Assembly: GCA_905214225.1 (NCBI GenBank)
Contig: CAJMLL010000028.1
Location: 1-33,348, forward strand
From: an uncultured bacterium
Lineage (GTDB): Bacteria; Bacillota; Clostridia; Peptostreptococcales; Anaerovoracaceae
DNA: 33,348 bases
Reading direction: 5' to 3'
Under the pieces are notes generated by a model. The model searched no databases. It saw only the letters and a program-made list of their open reading frames with translations, and was not told the DNA's origin. This document shows positions 8,889 to 16,402 of the stretch, in pieces. Position numbers and translations under genes: made by a program. Each line of letters opens with the position of its first letter. Position 1 is the first letter of the stretch.

Positions 8889-8983
8889 AACACACCCTCC
8901 TTCCACCGGGCACCCGCAAGGGAACACCCTGCTGTGCCTGAACTCCGGTATGTTTCCGGAAACTGATGATCTGAATGCCTGAA

Positions 8984-10297
8984 TTAAGCCTCTTCATCCG
9001 GAGCGTCTTCCGCTTCCGTTTCGGCCTCTTCCGGCGCAGCATCCGCTGCTCCCTCTTTCTCAGAAAGCTCAGCTGCTGCTTCCTCTTCAGCGGAATCCTG
9101 AAGTTCCGTCTCTTCGGCATCTGCGGCTGGCTGAAGGTCATCATTCAGTTCTTCAGAAACTGCTTCCGTTTCTTCCGGAGCAGTCTGAAGCTCTTCTGCC
9201 TCATCCGGCTCCTCCTCAGCCATCTGCGCTTCCTCAGCCTCTCTCTGCAGGCGGTCAAGGAACTGATTATGGCTCTGAATGTCGATCTTCCATTCACTGA
9301 CTCTTGCAGCGAGGCGGACATTCTGTCCCTGCTTGCCGATTGCCAGAGAAAGCTGATCATCCGGAACAACTGCAGTTGCGGATTTTGCCTCTGCGTCTTC
9401 GATGATGACCTGCTCGACGTCTGCCGGGCTCAGGACATTGCTGATCAGCTGCTGCGGATCATCGCTCCAGTTGATGATGTCGATCTTCTCACCGGAAAGC
9501 TCATCTACAACAGTCTGTACACGGCTTCCTCTGGTTCCGACGCATGCACCGACCGGATCGACCTCAGGATCATTGCTGTACACCGCCATCTTGGTGCGGG
9601 ATCCCGCTTCTCTGGCAGCCTTCCTGATCTCGACAATGCCGTCCTGAATCTCCGGAACCTCCATCTCAAAAAGTCCTCTGACAAGACCAGCATTGGACCG
9701 GCTTAAGAAGATCTGCGGTCCCTTGGTTTCTCTTTTGACTTCCACGATATAGACCTTCAGGCGGTCACGGATATCAAAATGCTCGCTCGGCACCTGCTCT
9801 TTTTTCGGGAGAATTCCCTCTGCGGAGCCCAGGCTGACGTACAGCGTGTTGCCATTGCGGCGCTGTACGGTTCCGGTGAGGACCTCACCAACGCGCGTGC
9901 TGAACTCATCATAGACCATATCACGCTCGATCTCTCTGATTTTCTGCACGACAACCTGCTTGGCCGTCTGGGCGGCAATGCGTCCGAAATCCTTCGGCAT
10001 TACACTGAATTCAATGCTGTCGCCGATTTCATAGCGCGGATCAATTTCATGTGCAGCTTCCAGCGGAATCTCCAGCATGTCATCGTAATAGTCATCTTCG
10101 TCAACGACATCCTTTCTCATAAGGACCTGAATATCGCCGGATTCACGATCGATGACCACACGGACGTTCTGATCTGTTCCGTAATTCTTCTTGTACGCAG
10201 AAAGCAGAGCATCCTCAACGGTCTCCAGAAGTTTATCCTTGGAAATATTCCTTTCTTTCTCGAGATCATTCAAGGCCGCTATAAATTCCTTGTTCAT
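8984..10297 (-). CDS. nusA: Transcription termination/antitermination factor NusA
   Basis: NusA binds RNA polymerase and modulates pausing, termination and antitermination. The 437-residue protein opens with the RNAP-binding domain (about 1-125; MNKEFIAALNDLEKE, then VEDALLSAYKKNYG), followed by an S1 domain (about 130-200, with NTLYVSLGSAEGILP) and two KH domains (DPVGACVGTRGSRVQTV and LSLAIGKQGQNVRLAARV). From residue 353 to the end it has an added low-complexity tail of 85 residues, of which roughly 37 are Glu or Asp and only one is Lys. Bacillus subtilis NusA lacks such a tail. The ATG at 10297 has AAGGAGG upstream and follows rimP by 16 bases. Confidence 0.97.
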   Translation of the reverse strand: MNKEFIAALNDLEKERNISKDKLLETVEDALLSAYKKNYGTDQNVRVVIDRESGDIQVLMRKDVVDEDDYYDDMLEIPLEAAHEIDPRYEIGDSIEFSVMPKDFGRIAAQTAKQVVVQKIREIERDMVYDEFSTRVGEVLTGTVQRRNGNTLYVSLGSAEGILPKKEQVPSEHFDIRDRLKVYIVEVKRETKGPQIFLSRSNAGLVRGLFEMEVPEIQDGIVEIRKAAREAGSRTKMAVYSNDPEVDPVGACVGTRGSRVQTVVDELSGEKIDIINWSDDPQQLISNVLSPADVEQVIIEDAEAKSATAVVPDDQLSLAIGKQGQNVRLAARVSEWKIDIQSHNQFLDRLQREAEEAQMAEEEPDEAEELQTAPEETEAVSEELNDDLQPAADAEETELQDSAEEEAAAELSEKEGAADAAPEEAETEAEDAPDEEA

Positions 10298-10313
10298 TTT
10301 CCCTTATTCCTCC

Positions 10314-10802
10314 TTAGAAAACGACCGCCAGACAAGTCTTTACAACCTGATCCTGCGGAAACGCGATTTCATTTCCATCTTCATCCCGGATGACCACTTT
10401 TCCGTCCGTGCATCCGACCAGGGTACCCTGATGTTCCTTACTGCCATTCACGGCAGCGTAGAGCCTGACATCGACAAGCCGTCCCGCATACCGATCATAA
10501 TCTTTCTGCTCATACAGCTGGCGGTCCAGCCCCGGCGAGCACACCTGCAGATAATAGTTCTGCGGAATCGGATCTGTCTCATCCAGACGCTCGCTCAGAT
10601 AACGGCTTACCTGCTCACAGTCACTGCTGCTGACATACTGCTCCTGCCCGTTTTCATCCGGCATCTTGTCAATGAAGACATTCAGATACCAGTCTTTTCC
10701 CTCACGTTTGAACTCAGTGTGATACAGACTCAGTCCATTCTCTCTGAGGAAGTCCTGCAGAAGTTCCTCCGTCAGTTTAACGATTTTTCCACTGCCGGCC
10801 AT
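10314..10802 (-). CDS. rimP: Ribosome maturation factor RimP
   Basis: RimP helps mature the 30S subunit, with effects on S12 incorporation and the central pseudoknot. The 162-residue protein shows the family layout: an N-terminal domain ending in the YYLQVCSPGLDRQL motif (family form EVSSPGLDRPL), and an Sm-like C-terminal domain (GRLVDVRLYAAVNG to FPQDQVVKTCLAV). The ATG at 10802 has AGGGG seven bases upstream; 14 further codons in the frame lie inside the leader hairpin and were rejected. It is the first gene of the operon, as is normal. Confidence 0.94.
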   Translation of the reverse strand: MAGSGKIVKLTEELLQDFLRENGLSLYHTEFKREGKDWYLNVFIDKMPDENGQEQYVSSSDCEQVSRYLSERLDETDPIPQNYYLQVCSPGLDRQLYEQKDYDRYAGRLVDVRLYAAVNGSKEHQGTLVGCTDGKVVIRDEDGNEIAFPQDQVVKTCLAVVF

Positions 10803-10870
10803 AAAATTACCCCTAACAAACTGAAAGAGCGGACCGAAGCCCACTCTTTACGATAACTCATAATTACTTG
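10803..10870 (-). promoter_or_regulatory. rimP operon leader with cUUCGg-capped hairpin
   Basis: The leader between the promoter and rimP contains an 11-bp stem at 10824-10849 (two G-U pairs) closed by the very stable cUUCGg tetraloop on the minus strand. It ends 22 bases before the ATG and is followed by UUUGUU rather than a full U-tract. It could be an attenuator or an assembly-factor-binding leader. Which of these it is cannot be told from the sequence. Confidence 0.65.
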
Positions 10871-10877
10871 CACTGCA

Positions 10878-10906
10878 ATAATAGCACGTTTGGAAATACT
10901 TGTCAA
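10878..10906 (-). promoter_or_regulatory. Main promoter of the rimP-nusA-infB operon
   Basis: Consensus -35 TTGACA (10901-10906), a 17-base spacer and -10 TATTAT (10878-10883) preceded by TGC give a very strong sigma-A type promoter. The predicted start is near 10871, leaving a leader of about 68 bases before rimP. Confidence 0.93.
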
Positions 10907-10990
10907 ACCGTTCCATACATTTTCTTCCAATCGTTTCCCGCGCGGGCTGCACAGCATCCCTCTTCTATCTCTTCCCCAGAAAGCAGAAAA

Positions 10991-11494
10991 TTACACATCC
11001 AGAATTTCACCTGTCTTGGGATTCAGGATTCTCTGGTTCCGGCTGCCCCTGAAATGCAGGCTGATATCCTTCTCTTCCAGGATGAACCGTCCGTCCACCA
11101 GCACATCGATATCCTTCAGCATACTGTCCGTATACTCCGTGTACTTGCTGCCGCCTTCCGCCAGATCTTCTCCCCAGCGGTATCCCGTGTAGCACCAGAT
11201 GGTCTTTTCAGGGTATGTTTCTTTGATCTTTCTGAACAGACCCGCCAGCACTTCCTGATTTTCCGGCTCGAAGGGCTCCCCGCCAAGACAGGTAAATCCG
11301 GCGATATAGTCCGGCTTCAGCATATCCAGAAGCTCCTGCTCCGTCTGCTTCGTAAACGGCTTTCCATATTTAAAATCCCAGGTCTCTGGCTGAAAACATC
11401 CCTCACAGTGGTTCCGGCATCCCGACACGAACAGCGTAACCCGTACGCCCAGGCCGTTTGCCACATCATAATTTTTTATATTCCCGTAATACAA
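10991..11494 (-). CDS. nrdG: Anaerobic ribonucleotide reductase activating protein (radical SAM)
   Basis: NrdG uses S-adenosylmethionine and a [4Fe-4S] cluster to create the glycyl radical on NrdD. The 167-residue protein has the cluster motif Cys26-x3-Cys30-x2-Cys33 after the NGLGVRVTLFVSGC segment, then GFTCLGGEPFEPEN and TIWCYTGY, all usual for NrdG. I chose a TTG start at 11494, which gives the family start YYGNIKNYD and has GAGGA six bases upstream; a longer frame to 11584 adds 30 residues unlike the family. Its partner nrdD lies 19 kb away at 30693-32882 rather than next door. It is divergent from thrS. Confidence 0.93.
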   Translation of the reverse strand: MYYGNIKNYDVANGLGVRVTLFVSGCRNHCEGCFQPETWDFKYGKPFTKQTEQELLDMLKPDYIAGFTCLGGEPFEPENQEVLAGLFRKIKETYPEKTIWCYTGYRWGEDLAEGGSKYTEYTDSMLKDIDVLVDGRFILEEKDISLHFRGSRNQRILNPKTGEILDV

Positions 11495-11518
11495 TTCAGG
11501 TCCTCTCTTTTCCTTACA

Positions 11519-11547
11519 ATTATATATAACAAACACAGTTTGTGTTT
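11519..11547 (-). promoter_or_regulatory. Putative nrdG promoter with operator-like palindrome
   Basis: A minus-strand TATAAT (11519-11524) lies 24 bases before the TTG start. No good -35 element is visible. Just upstream, between the -10 and -35 positions, is a perfect palindrome AAACACA-GTT-TGTGTTT (11531-11547). A palindrome in that place suggests a repressor site. The protein that binds it is unknown. Confidence 0.5.
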
Positions 11548-11759
11548 CTCGATTATCTGCATCCGGCAAAATTCTTCCTTGCAAGGGAAAATTTTGTCAA
11601 CTGCGGCCGTATATTCCATCTTACCCACTCCACAGTGAAAATGCAAGCAAAAGGAAAATTGTGCAGACGGGCTTCCGGAAATATCCCGGCGGCTTCGTTT
11701 ATACAGGCTCCTGAGTTTGTCAAAAATTATCATGAACAGATAAAGATTCTGCCAATCCC

Positions 11760-11788
11760 TTTACATTTCAAGGTCTCTAACGTATAAT
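11760..11788 (+). promoter_or_regulatory. Promoter of thrS
   Basis: TTTACA (11760-11765), a 17-base spacer and perfect TATAAT (11783-11788) form a strong promoter. The start would be near 11795, giving a leader of only about 40 bases, too short for a T-box. Confidence 0.88.
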
Positions 11789-11833
11789 AATTAGCTATAG
11801 AAACAAAATCTACAAAATGTTAGGGGTTAACTT

Positions 11834-13603
11834 ATGGAAAAGGAACAATTCTTACAGGTTTATCGCCATTCAATGGCACACATTCTTGCAAAGGCCGTTA
11901 TTGAGATCTTTGGCAAAGAAAACGTACAGTACGCGATCGGACCGCAGATTGCGGACGGTTTCTATTACGATTTCGTGCTTCCGCGAACGATCACGAATGA
12001 CGATTTCAAAACCATCGAAGATAAAATGCATGAGATTCTGAAGAGAAAGGAAGACTGGACTCGCAAGGAGGTCAGCAGAGAAGAAGCTCTGGAGATCTTC
12101 AAGGACCAGAAATTCAAGACAGAACTCATCGAGGATCTTCCAGAGGATGAGAAGATCACCATTTACTATACCGGAGACGATTACGTTGACCTGTGCACAG
12201 GCCCGCACGTCGACAATTCCGCTGAACTTCTGAACGTTGCTTTCGAAATCAAGTCTTCTTCCGGTTCTTACTGGAGAGGCGACGAGAACAGAGAGCAGCT
12301 GCAGAGAATCTATGTTTACGCATTCCCAAGCAAGCAGGAGCTGAAAGAGCATAAGAAGCTCATCAGAGAAGCGATGGAGCGCGACCACAAGAAGCTCGGC
12401 AAGCAGCTGGACCTCTTCATGTTCGATCCAAGTGCACCGGGAATGCCGTTCTGGCTGCCGAGAGGCTGGAAGCTGTTTAATGCCCTGATGGCATTCTGGA
12501 GAAAGATCCACGACGCGCATGACTACATGGAGATTTCCGGACCGGTCATCAGCGGAAAAGAGATCTGGGAGACTTCCGGTCACTGGGGCCACTACGTACA
12601 GAACATGTTCATCATCCCGGCAGGAAACGAGGGAGACCGCGTATTTGCCTGCAAGCCGATGAACTGCCCGAACGCAATTCTGGTTTACAAGAGAGACGTC
12701 AGAAGCTATAAGGATCTGCCGTTCAGAATCAGCCAGACAGACGTTATTCATAGAAGAGAGAAGTCCGGAGAACTGAACGGACTCTTCCGTGTACAGATGT
12801 TCCGTCAGGACGATGCACACATCCTGCTGAAGGAAGACCAGATCGGTGACGAAATCGCAGACATCATGAGCATCGCCGAGAAGATCTACGGCACCTTCGG
12901 CCTGACCTATAAGGCTGAGCTGTCCACACGTCCGGACGACTTCATGGGCGATATCGAGACATGGAACCGCGCAGAAGCTGATCTGAAAGCCATCCTCGAC
13001 AAAGTTTACGGAGAAGGAAATTACGAGATCAACGAAGGCGACGGCGCATTCTACGGTCCTAAGATCGACCTGAAGATGACCGACGCTCTGGGAAGAGAGT
13101 GGCAGATGGGTACCATCCAGCTCGACTTCCAGCTGCCGCTGAACTTCGACTGCAAGTACACAGACGAAGACGGCGTTCAGAAGATGCCGGTTATGCTGCA
13201 CCGCGCAATCTTCGGTTCCGTTGAGCGTTTCATCGGAATCCTGACCGAGAACTTCAAGGGCGCATTCCCGTTCTGGCTGAATCCGTATCAGGTTGCTGTA
13301 GTTCCAATCCGCCAGGAGCACAACGACTACGCAAAGAAAGTCGTATCTGCCCTGACTGATGCCGGAATCCGCGTAGAGGCAGACTACACCGACAAGAACA
13401 TGCGTGAGAAGATCAAGAACTATAAGAACTACAAGGATCCGTACATCCTGGTTGTCGGAGACAAGGAAGCATCCGAGAACACCGTTTCCATCAACCTCAG
13501 AGGTTCCAACAAGCAGGTTCAGAACGTTCCTCTTGATAAATTCATCGAAGTCTGCAAGAAGCAGAACGAAGAGTACACACTGGACCTCGTAACAGAGTTT
13601 TAG
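11834..13603 (+). CDS. thrS: Threonyl-tRNA synthetase, short form without TGS domain
   Basis: ThrRS charges tRNA-Thr with threonine and edits mischarged Ser-tRNA-Thr. The 589-residue protein starts directly in the editing domain: His12 and His16 (HSMAH) and Cys121/His125 (CTGPH) are the editing-site ligands. The class II catalytic core follows, with ETSGHWGHY, the zinc ligands Cys278, His329 and His456, and motif 3 at GSVERF; the C-terminal anticodon-binding domain starts near 485. The N-terminal TGS domain of about 60 residues, present in Escherichia coli and Bacillus enzymes, is absent, and an in-frame TAA two codons before the ATG excludes a longer start. AGGGG lies seven bases upstream. 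It is the only plus-strand gene here and is a single-gene unit. Confidence 0.96.
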   Translation: MEKEQFLQVYRHSMAHILAKAVIEIFGKENVQYAIGPQIADGFYYDFVLPRTITNDDFKTIEDKMHEILKRKEDWTRKEVSREEALEIFKDQKFKTELIEDLPEDEKITIYYTGDDYVDLCTGPHVDNSAELLNVAFEIKSSSGSYWRGDENREQLQRIYVYAFPSKQELKEHKKLIREAMERDHKKLGKQLDLFMFDPSAPGMPFWLPRGWKLFNALMAFWRKIHDAHDYMEISGPVISGKEIWETSGHWGHYVQNMFIIPAGNEGDRVFACKPMNCPNAILVYKRDVRSYKDLPFRISQTDVIHRREKSGELNGLFRVQMFRQDDAHILLKEDQIGDEIADIMSIAEKIYGTFGLTYKAELSTRPDDFMGDIETWNRAEADLKAILDKVYGEGNYEINEGDGAFYGPKIDLKMTDALGREWQMGTIQLDFQLPLNFDCKYTDEDGVQKMPVMLHRAIFGSVERFIGILTENFKGAFPFWLNPYQVAVVPIRQEHNDYAKKVVSALTDAGIRVEADYTDKNMREKIKNYKNYKDPYILVVGDKEASENTVSINLRGSNKQVQNVPLDKFIEVCKKQNEEYTLDLVTEF

Positions 13604-13678
13604 TTTAATAGCATATTGCAGCTTCACAGATTCTGATATCTGATGGATTTTGAAGCCGGATTTACAGCTTGATATGTA

Positions 13679-13712
13679 ACTTCACTGCGCCCTCTGGCGC
13701 AGGGAAGTTTTT
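13679..13712 (+). terminator. Intrinsic terminator of thrS
   Basis: A 13-bp stem with one mismatch (13679-13691 with 13696-13708) has a CTCT loop and is followed by TTTTTCT. It lies 76 bases past the thrS stop. Confidence 0.9.
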
Positions 13713-13876
13713 CTATTGTCTATCCGTCAGACGATACAACAACGTTAAGTCCTTGAGTGGTGTAAATAGAAATACCAGTATTTAATAAAAGAGAAATGTG
13801 GCCGGTGGCGTATACAGTATACGTATCCACGCAATATTCGCAGCGTTTCAATTTCACTCATTTTATCCAGGCACAA

Positions 13877-13908
13877 GGAAAAGGCCAGCCTCGCGGCTGG
13901 CCTTTTCC
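13877..13908. terminator. Bidirectional terminator-type hairpin
   Basis: A perfect 14-bp stem (GGAAAAGGCCAGCC at 13877-13890 with its complement at 13895-13908) closes on a TCGC loop. Four A and four T inside the arms give a T-run on both strands. It is 280 bases from each flanking gene, so it may end the SPFH transcript or an unseen small RNA, or act as a back-up terminator for thrS. Confidence 0.75.
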
Positions 13909-14187
13909 CTGCAATGTTTCATGAAAAAGAGAGTTTATGATTTAAATTTATCACTGTCTCGGGGATCGGCACTTCCCTTCGACAGTTATTACTATAGCAA
14001 ATTACTGTGGTGAATCCACGAATTAAGATGAACAATTGGTGAAGTTATGCTAAACGAACTTCGCACATTCCAATATCTTTCCGGATGCTGTTCATAAAAC
14101 ATTGCTGTTTACAGATGCCTGCGTTCACTGACTCTGCACCCCGGATCCGAAAACTCCAGAATTTCGCCGTAATGTTAATGTTTATGA

Positions 14188-15243
14188 TTATTCATCTCCG
14201 TCAAGGCTCTGCTCATTGTCCTCGACATCGGCGATGATTTTCCTTGAAGTCTCAGATGCTTCTACTCCTCCTTTCCCTGTTTCCGGCGTTATACAGGGAT
14301 CTTTTGGAACCTGCGGCTTCTTCTTCGGCATGTGATCAACCGGAATAGAATCGCCGATCCCCATTGCCTCTGCAGCTGTTCCCAGTGTAGAGACCAATTC
14401 TGTAATATCTGAAGGCATAAAGATCTTGGTTGCGCGTCCGTCGGAGACATCTTTCAGAGCCTCCAGGCCTTTCAGACGAAGGACTGTCTCACTGACATTA
14501 GCATTTTTCAGGGCTTCCAGACCTTCTGCTTCTGCCTGATAAACCATTTTAATCGAACGGGAACGGCCTTCTGCGAGTGCAATCTGCGCATCCCTTTCTG
14601 CCTCTGCACTAAGGATTTTCGCCTTTTTGTCTCCCTCGGCGCGGCTGACAACCGCTTCCTGATGCGCCTGCGCCTCCAGAACAGTCTGACGGCGTTCACG
14701 CTCTGCACGCATCTGCTTGGTCATGACCTCTTCAATTTCTTTCGGCGGCTGGATGTTTTTAATTTCTACTCGGGAAACCTTGATTCCCCACGGGTCTGTC
14801 GCCTCATCGAGGATCTGCTCCATCCTCCGGTTGATCTCATCCCGGCTCGTCAGCGTCTGGTCCAGTTCCATGTCTCCAATAATGTTTCTTAGCGTCGTGG
14901 CAGACAAATTCTGCAGTCCGGAAATCGGGTTTTCCACACCATATGTGTACAGCTTCGGATCGAACACCTTCATAAAGACGACGGAATCAATCATCATCGT
15001 AACATTATCCCTTGTGATCACCGGCTGCGGCGGGAAATCCAGCACCTGCTCCTTTAGGGAAATCTTCTTAACCACACGCTCAAAGAACGGAATCTTTACA
15101 TGCAGGCCCGCCTCCCACACCGCCTTGAACTTCCCGAAGAATTCTGTAACATATGCGTGCGATTGCGGTACTATTCTAACATTCGACACTACAAGTAAAA
15201 CAACTAACACGAGAATAATCAGCCAAATGATCAGTCTAACCAT
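14188..15243 (-). CDS. SPFH / Band 7 domain membrane protein (stomatin-prohibitin-like)
   Basis: This 351-residue protein has one N-terminal membrane segment (about residues 3-22) and then an SPFH domain, recognised from VPQSHAYVTEFFGKF, AGLHVKIPF, SLKEQVLDFPPQPVITRDN and LDQTLTSRDEINRRM. A helical Ala/Glu-rich coiled-coil part follows (EVMTKQMRAERERRQTV to EALKNANV), and the acidic C-terminal tail has no known motif. Members of this HflC/QmcA-like family form oligomeric scaffolds in membrane microdomains. The frequent partner NfeD is not next to it. I chose the ATG at 15243, with GGGGAGG upstream; a start at 15273 lacks a ribosome binding site. It is transcribed alone from a good promoter. 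Confidence 0.92.
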   Translation of the reverse strand: MVRLIIWLIILVLVVLLVVSNVRIVPQSHAYVTEFFGKFKAVWEAGLHVKIPFFERVVKKISLKEQVLDFPPQPVITRDNVTMMIDSVVFMKVFDPKLYTYGVENPISGLQNLSATTLRNIIGDMELDQTLTSRDEINRRMEQILDEATDPWGIKVSRVEIKNIQPPKEIEEVMTKQMRAERERRQTVLEAQAHQEAVVSRAEGDKKAKILSAEAERDAQIALAEGRSRSIKMVYQAEAEGLEALKNANVSETVLRLKGLEALKDVSDGRATKIFMPSDITELVSTLGTAAEAMGIGDSIPVDHMPKKKPQVPKDPCITPETGKGGVEASETSRKIIADVEDNEQSLDGDE

Positions 15244-15306
15244 ATTCCACCATCCTCCCCTTATTTGCATCATTCTTTACTTTTTCACTGGACTGTTTCT
15301 GATTTC

Positions 15307-15335
15307 AATATATCATTCTTGATTTGCGCGTTCAA
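15307..15335 (-). promoter_or_regulatory. Promoter of the SPFH gene
   Basis: TTGAAC (15330-15335), a 17-base spacer and TATATT (15307-15312) lie 63 bases before the ATG at 15243. Both elements are near consensus. Confidence 0.8.
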
Positions 15336-15433
15336 TTTATTTCAGAATTTTTAAGAATTATTTAGTCTTCAACGGAAACAATGCACACAGAACCGCACGA
15401 CCAAACGATTTTGTGCACAGGCCTAAACTGCGC

Positions 15434-16339
15434 CTACATATTCTCTTTAAAATTCATCATCATTTCTGCCGTCAAAGACAGATTGACATCTCTGTCCAAT
15501 TCCCTTTTGTCCGCCCAGACCGCCTGTGCGAGCTCTGTTTCATCCATATGAATCGCCTCCTCCTCATCAGCCTCGGCATAAAACCCAAGAAGAAGATTAG
15601 AGTCGAACCCCCACGGCTGACTCTTATAATACCGGATATGGTCGACATGAATCCCGGCCTCCTCCATGACTTCACGGCGAACAGTTTCCTCTGCCGTCTC
15701 TCCGATTTCACAGAATCCGGCGATCAGCGCGTCACCGCGGTAAGCCCGATGTGCGTAGCGTGTAACCAGCATCTTATCATGTGTCCGGTTCATCACACCG
15801 ACGATCACCGCCGGTGCAATTTTCGGATAAATAGTATTTCCGCAGGACGGGCAGACGAGCGCACGCTCTGCCTTTTTATGGACTACGGGTTTTCCGCATC
15901 GTCCGCAGAAACGGTTATCTCTGTACCAGACATGAAGATGCCAGGCCGTCATTCCGGCAAAACACAGATCTTTTGGATTTACGCTTCTGAGCAGACGGAA
16001 GGATTCCCATCCGAATCCTTCCGCAGAGAAATCCACACCGTCCTCTGCATCCATCAGGAAAAACTTCTGCTGATCGATTCTGAAAAGAAAGGTCAGGCGG
16101 GATGCCAGGCAGGTTGAAATCACCTTTTTATCGGCATTTTCTCCGCCCTCCTCTGCATCATCCCGGCAGCCTTCTGCGATCAGCTGTACGCTTGGAAATT
16201 CCAATTCCCCATTCTCTTTTTTCCTGCAGTACATTTCCTGCCCGCGGAAGATAAATACCAGGCTTTCCGCCTCCGGAGCCGCTTCTTCTCCATGAAGAAA
16301 CTCATTATGCATGACTTTCGGTTCGATATCCTGAATCAT
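15434..16339 (-). CDS. nudC: NAD+ diphosphatase (Nudix hydrolase)
   Basis: NudC hydrolyses NAD(H) to NMN(H) and AMP and can remove NAD caps from RNA. The 301-residue protein has an N-terminal domain, then a zinc ribbon with Cys145, Cys148, Cys163 and Cys166. The complete Nudix box follows at 208-230 (GX5EX7REUXEEXGU, here with REVMEE), and then the family-specific SQPW signature at 240-243, which separates NudC from other Nudix enzymes. The ATG at 16339 has GAGGTG upstream. It follows the beta-helix gene by 63 bases and may share its transcript. An NAD(P)HX epimerase gene two places upstream also acts on nicotinamide nucleotides. Confidence 0.94.
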   Translation of the reverse strand: MIQDIEPKVMHNEFLHGEEAAPEAESLVFIFRGQEMYCRKKENGELEFPSVQLIAEGCRDDAEEGGENADKKVISTCLASRLTFLFRIDQQKFFLMDAEDGVDFSAEGFGWESFRLLRSVNPKDLCFAGMTAWHLHVWYRDNRFCGRCGKPVVHKKAERALVCPSCGNTIYPKIAPAVIVGVMNRTHDKMLVTRYAHRAYRGDALIAGFCEIGETAEETVRREVMEEAGIHVDHIRYYKSQPWGFDSNLLLGFYAEADEEEAIHMDETELAQAVWADKRELDRDVNLSLTAEMMMNFKENM

Positions 16340-16402
16340 GGTTCACCTCTTTTACTCTTTACAATTCACCGTTTTTCTGTCTGATGCAGCGCTTCCCGCA
16401 GA

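Larger units (their letters stand above)
11495..11833. other. Divergent nrdG-thrS intergenic region
   Basis: These 339 bases separate divergent nrdG and thrS. They hold the thrS promoter (11760-11788), a probable nrdG -10 element (11519-11524) and a palindrome at 11531-11547. I see no T-box leader, no terminator and no convincing small gene. An open frame on the minus strand at 11476-11733 has no family features and overlaps nrdG. Confidence 0.6.
13604..14187. other. Convergent intergenic region between thrS and the SPFH gene
   Basis: These 584 bases lie between two convergent genes and contain no gene I can support. They hold the thrS terminator (13679-13712), a perfect 15-bp palindrome CGTATAC-A-GTATACG (13809-13823), a very strong bidirectional hairpin (13877-13908), and a long nested inverted structure at 14028-14095. 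A 71-codon open frame at 13798-14013 runs through the palindrome and hairpin and looks spurious. The amount of structure leaves room for a small RNA. Confidence 0.5.

Noticed and set aside
10824..10849. Full intrinsic terminator before rimP
   Set aside because: The stem is stable, but only UUUGUU follows after two other bases. It was kept as a leader hairpin instead.
11531..11547. NrdR box before nrdG
   Set aside because: The palindrome has ACAC and GTGT half-sites but only five bases between them, against eight in the NrdR consensus.
11476..11733. Minus-strand 85-codon frame upstream of nrdG
   Set aside because: It overlaps nrdG and its promoter region in another frame and resembles no protein.
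11789..11833. T-box riboswitch of thrS
   Set aside because: The leader after the clear promoter is only about 40 bases with no specifier loop, T-box or terminator.
11870..13627. A 585-codon open frame antisense to thrS
   Set aside because: It mirrors thrS codons and contains no recognisable domain; thrS has complete catalytic motifs.
13798..14013. Small plus-strand gene of 71 codons
   Set aside because: It runs through a palindrome and a bidirectional terminator hairpin, starts at a non-ATG codon and has no ribosome binding site.
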